The position numbers and the translations under genes are program-made. Positions 20,672 through 22,466 of a stretch of DNA of 22,466 nucleotides are shown here, in pieces. Source of the stretch: DATAXV01 sp036272915 (GTDB lineage Bacteria; Chloroflexota; Dormibacteria; Dormibacterales; Dormibacteraceae); the NCBI GenBank assembly GCA_036272915.1, contig DATAXV010000180.1:1-22466 (forward strand), read 5' to 3'. A model generated the notes under the pieces. The model had not been told where the DNA came from. It made no database searches and saw nothing but the letters and a program-made list of their open reading frames with translations. Within the stretch, counting starts at the first letter, position 1, and every line of letters starts with the position of its first letter.

Positions 20672-21244
20672 CTAGCCAAGGCGGCTTCGTGGCCAGGCCA
20701 CCAGCGCGGCGCCGACCGCGATCAGCAGGAAGGGGATGGCCAGACCGGTGTCGGGTCCGAGGCTGAGGCCGCTCAGGTCCAGGAGACCCTCGAAGAGGAC
20801 GGCGCCGACCGAGAACGCGACCACGCCGAACCCGGCGATGAGGGCTCCCGCCTGACGCCTGCCGCCGCGGCCGGTGACCAGGCCCTGGAGGAAGAGCCCC
20901 GCGCCGGTGCCGACGAGCACGACCAGGGTCCAGGCGTAGGCCCAGGTGCTCCAGAGGTCGAACGTGTTCTGGACCAGCAGGAGAAGGCCGGTGATGGTGA
21001 CGATGGAGCCGGGGATGCAGAGACCGGACAGGGAGCGGATGCCCATCCCGGCGGCGACGAGGAGCAGGCCGGGAGCGATGACGAACAGCGGCCATCCGTA
21101 ATGGGCGGCGCCGGAGACGACCCCGGAGAGGTGCTGGGCGGCGAGGACCAGGCCGCCCACGCCGACGAGCAGGATGCCGACCAGCAGGGAGAAGGCCCCG
21201 CTGCCCGACTGACGGGGATTGCTGACCGTGAAGTTCTGTGCCAT
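20672..21244 (-). CDS. Multi-pass membrane protein, LiaI/LiaF-like or DUF5668-like
   Basis: The 190-residue protein has a short polar N-terminus (MAQNFTVSNPRQSGSG) followed by about six hydrophobic segments rich in Gly, Leu and Val (FSLLVGILLVGVGGLVLAA, LFVIAPGLLLVAAGMGI, IVTITGLLLLVQNTFDLW, YAWTLVVLVGTGAGLFL, AGALIAGFGVVAFSVGAVLF, IPFLLIAVGAALVAW). It recalls the small membrane domains found in LiaF/DUF5668 envelope-stress proteins, but I cannot name the family firmly. ATG 21244 is preceded by GAGGG. It is convergent with mazF, with about 100 unremarkable bases between. Function unknown. Confidence 0.7.
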   Translation of the reverse strand: MAQNFTVSNPRQSGSGAFSLLVGILLVGVGGLVLAAQHLSGVVSGAAHYGWPLFVIAPGLLLVAAGMGIRSLSGLCIPGSIVTITGLLLLVQNTFDLWSTWAYAWTLVVLVGTGAGLFLQGLVTGRGGRRQAGALIAGFGVVAFSVGAVLFEGLLDLSGLSLGPDTGLAIPFLLIAVGAALVAWPRSRLG

Positions 21245-21287
21245 GCCCTCAGGTTCGCCCGTCGCCGCCTCGGACGTCGTCGGCCGC

Positions 21288-21302
21288 GGGGATGAAATCC
21301 CC
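21288..21302. promoter_or_regulatory. GGGGAT-GAA-ATCCCC palindrome
   Basis: A perfect 6-bp inverted repeat lies 44 bases upstream of the membrane protein gene (start 21244, minus strand) and after the hairpin ending the glycosyltransferase gene. Its place suits an operator or part of a terminator. Confidence 0.4.
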
Positions 21303-21337
21303 CATCCTTCCTGAGGACGAGGCGTCCTCGGGGATGG
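21302..21337 (-). terminator. Hairpin after the glycosyltransferase-like gene
   Basis: The core stem is GAGGAC (21313-21318) with GTCCTC (21324-21329) around a 5-base loop. It is extended outwards by CCATCC (21302-21307) with GGATGG (21332-21337) across a small internal loop. It lies just beyond the stop of the leftward gene ending at 21343, as expected for a terminator, though without a T-tract. Confidence 0.5.
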
Positions 21338-21342
21338 CCCGG

Positions 21343-22466
21343 TCAGCCGGAGACGCTGGAGCCGTCGCGCACCCAGACCCGGTCGACGCCGTAGGAGTAG
21401 ACCATGTGATATCTGGCCCGCAGGATCTTGCCCATCGGCGGATGGCCCCACACGTCCCACCAGCAGACGACGATCACCTGGGGGTTCATGTTCTCCACGT
21501 GCTGGGGCAGGTTCGCGTAGAGGTGGTTGTCCACGTAGATCGGGCCGGCGCGGAGGCTCAGCGGGATGTTGGCCTCGAGATAGGGCCAGGCGTCCGACGA
21601 GAAGACCACGGTGTTGGGGCGCTGCAGCGAGTGGGCGTCCACGTAGGCGACGATCCCGCGGTCCGATCGCACGCGGGCGTCGAAGGCGTTCTGCCAGGTC
21701 GTCAGCGACTGGCGCTGGAAGGCGACGGCGGCGAAGCCACGGTAGTAGTGGTTGAGCCAGCGGCGGCCCTCGGAGATGGTCCAGTCGTGGCCGACCACGG
21801 CGGCCAGGCGGGAGGTGAGCAGGAGGCCGATGACCAGGCACGTCGCCCCGCCCACGCGGATCGCCCGCGGACGGATCCGGGGCAGCTGCACGGAGGCGAC
21901 GGCCAGGGCCGCCGGCGCCATCGCCGGGATGATGTAGTGGGCGAAGGGCACCTGCGCCGCCGCCGCGATCAGGCCGGTGGCCCCGGCCCAGACCCACGGC
22001 GCCCAGCAGATGATGGGGACCCGGCGCAGGCCGGCCGCACCGAGGACGATCAGCGCCGCCGCCGCCACCAGCTCCAGCTCGAGGCCATGGAACGAATGGC
22101 CGCTCTTCCCGATGGCGTCGCCGGTCGAGCTTATGTAGTTGCCGATCAGCGCGTAGGCGACGTGACCGGGTCCGGCCATGATCAGGGAGGGGATCAGCCA
22201 GAGGGCGGTCACGGCGGCCACCGATCCGGCGTAGAGGAGCAGAGGCCGAAGCGGCCGGGGCGCGGCCAGCGCGATGATCAGCGCGAACGCAGACGCGTCG
22301 GCGATGGCCGTCTGCTGGTAGCCGATGGCGACACCCGCCAGGACCCCGACCGCGAGCGGCCACCAGCGGATCTCCGGCGGTCGCAGCCGGTCCCTGGTCA
22401 GGCGGGTGAGCAGGATCGCCCCGGCCCAGGTGGTGGGCACGATGAGCAGGTTCTCGGGTATGAGCA
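21343..22466 (-). CDS. Glycosyltransferase-like multi-pass membrane protein (GT39/GT-C type), N-terminus beyond window
   Basis: The visible 373 residues continue past the right edge (LIPENLLIVPTTWAGAIL lies upstream of the first GTG at 22440), so the true start is outside. About seven hydrophobic helices (for example WWPLAVGVLAGVAIGYQQTA, LLYAGSVAAVTALWLIPSLI, VPFAHYIIPAMAPAALAVA) are followed by a soluble C-terminal domain of about 140 residues (WTISEGRRWLNHYYRGFAAV ... RVWVRDGSSVSG). This layout fits the GT-C/ArnT-PMT-like family, which moves sugars from lipid carriers on the outer face of the membrane. The catalytic Asp-rich first loop would be in the missing part, so assignment is moderate. 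Confidence 0.7.
   Translation of the reverse strand, partial: LIPENLLIVPTTWAGAILLTRLTRDRLRPPEIRWWPLAVGVLAGVAIGYQQTAIADASAFALIIALAAPRPLRPLLLYAGSVAAVTALWLIPSLIMAGPGHVAYALIGNYISSTGDAIGKSGHSFHGLELELVAAAALIVLGAAGLRRVPIICWAPWVWAGATGLIAAAAQVPFAHYIIPAMAPAALAVASVQLPRIRPRAIRVGGATCLVIGLLLTSRLAAVVGHDWTISEGRRWLNHYYRGFAAVAFQRQSLTTWQNAFDARVRSDRGIVAYVDAHSLQRPNTVVFSSDAWPYLEANIPLSLRAGPIYVDNHLYANLPQHVENMNPQVIVVCWWDVWGHPPMGKILRARYHMVYSYGVDRVWVRDGSSVSG

Noticed and set aside
20672..22363. 563-residue minus-strand frame covering both terminal membrane genes
   Set aside because: Only the part from 21244 downstream is a real protein. The upstream part is an Arg/Pro-rich out-of-frame translation of the glycosyltransferase-like gene.

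Overview
The window is a GC-rich bacterial chromosome segment. It reads like Actinomycetota or a neighbouring soil lineage such as Dormibacterota or Chloroflexota, and I cannot choose between them. The reasons are strong G/C third-position bias, three luciferase-like (probably F420- or flavin-dependent) oxidoreductases, an ECF sigma factor with a SnoaL-like tail, and several genes with TANNNT-type -10 boxes only 6-8 bases before the start codon, which points to leaderless transcripts.

Layout. 1-178: inward end of an ISAzo13-type insertion sequence running off the left edge. 316-3215: a luciferase-like oxidoreductase, a metallo-beta-lactamase/double-rhodanese protein of the persulfide dioxygenase type, and a cupin whose metal motif is duplicated by a perfect 33-bp tandem repeat. 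3223-5366: DUF402 protein, second luciferase-like oxidoreductase, and a divergent TetR regulator over a double-dyad operator. 5374-8440: ketopantoate reductase-like enzyme and HxlR regulator, divergent from a DHA2-type exporter. 8735-11439: VOC protein, ECF41-like sigma factor divergent from an ABM-type small monooxygenase, and a nucleotidyltransferase resembling aminoglycoside adenylyltransferases. 11509-14549: third luciferase-like oxidoreductase, a PNPOx-fold flavoprotein divergent from a WYL regulator over a perfect 17-bp palindrome, and a DgkA-type lipid kinase. 14668-16928: SDR dehydrogenase plus APC permease operon. 17012-18313: a decayed patch holding the C-terminal half of a DUF234 ATPase (frameshifted) and a possible tyrosine recombinase relic. 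18333-19885: TetR regulator divergent from an SDR. 19999-20568: a MazE(DUF3018)-like/MazF pair whose antitoxin gene carries a one-base frameshift. 20672-22466: two membrane proteins, the second a glycosyltransferase-like protein cut by the right edge.

The clearest theme is a row of small self-contained divergons (regulator facing a redox enzyme or exporter): TetR/luciferase-like, HxlR/MFS, ECF/ABM, WYL/PNPOx and TetR/SDR. Each has a visible operator or promoter pair in the shared intergenic region. This suggests an accessory redox and detoxification region built from independently regulated modules, with mobile-element debris at the left edge and near 17-18 kb. I see no tRNA, rRNA or CRISPR array. 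I did not find a large undescribed multi-gene system. The best candidates for novelty are the duplicated cupin motif, the frameshifted toxin-antitoxin pair and the ECF/ABM divergon.
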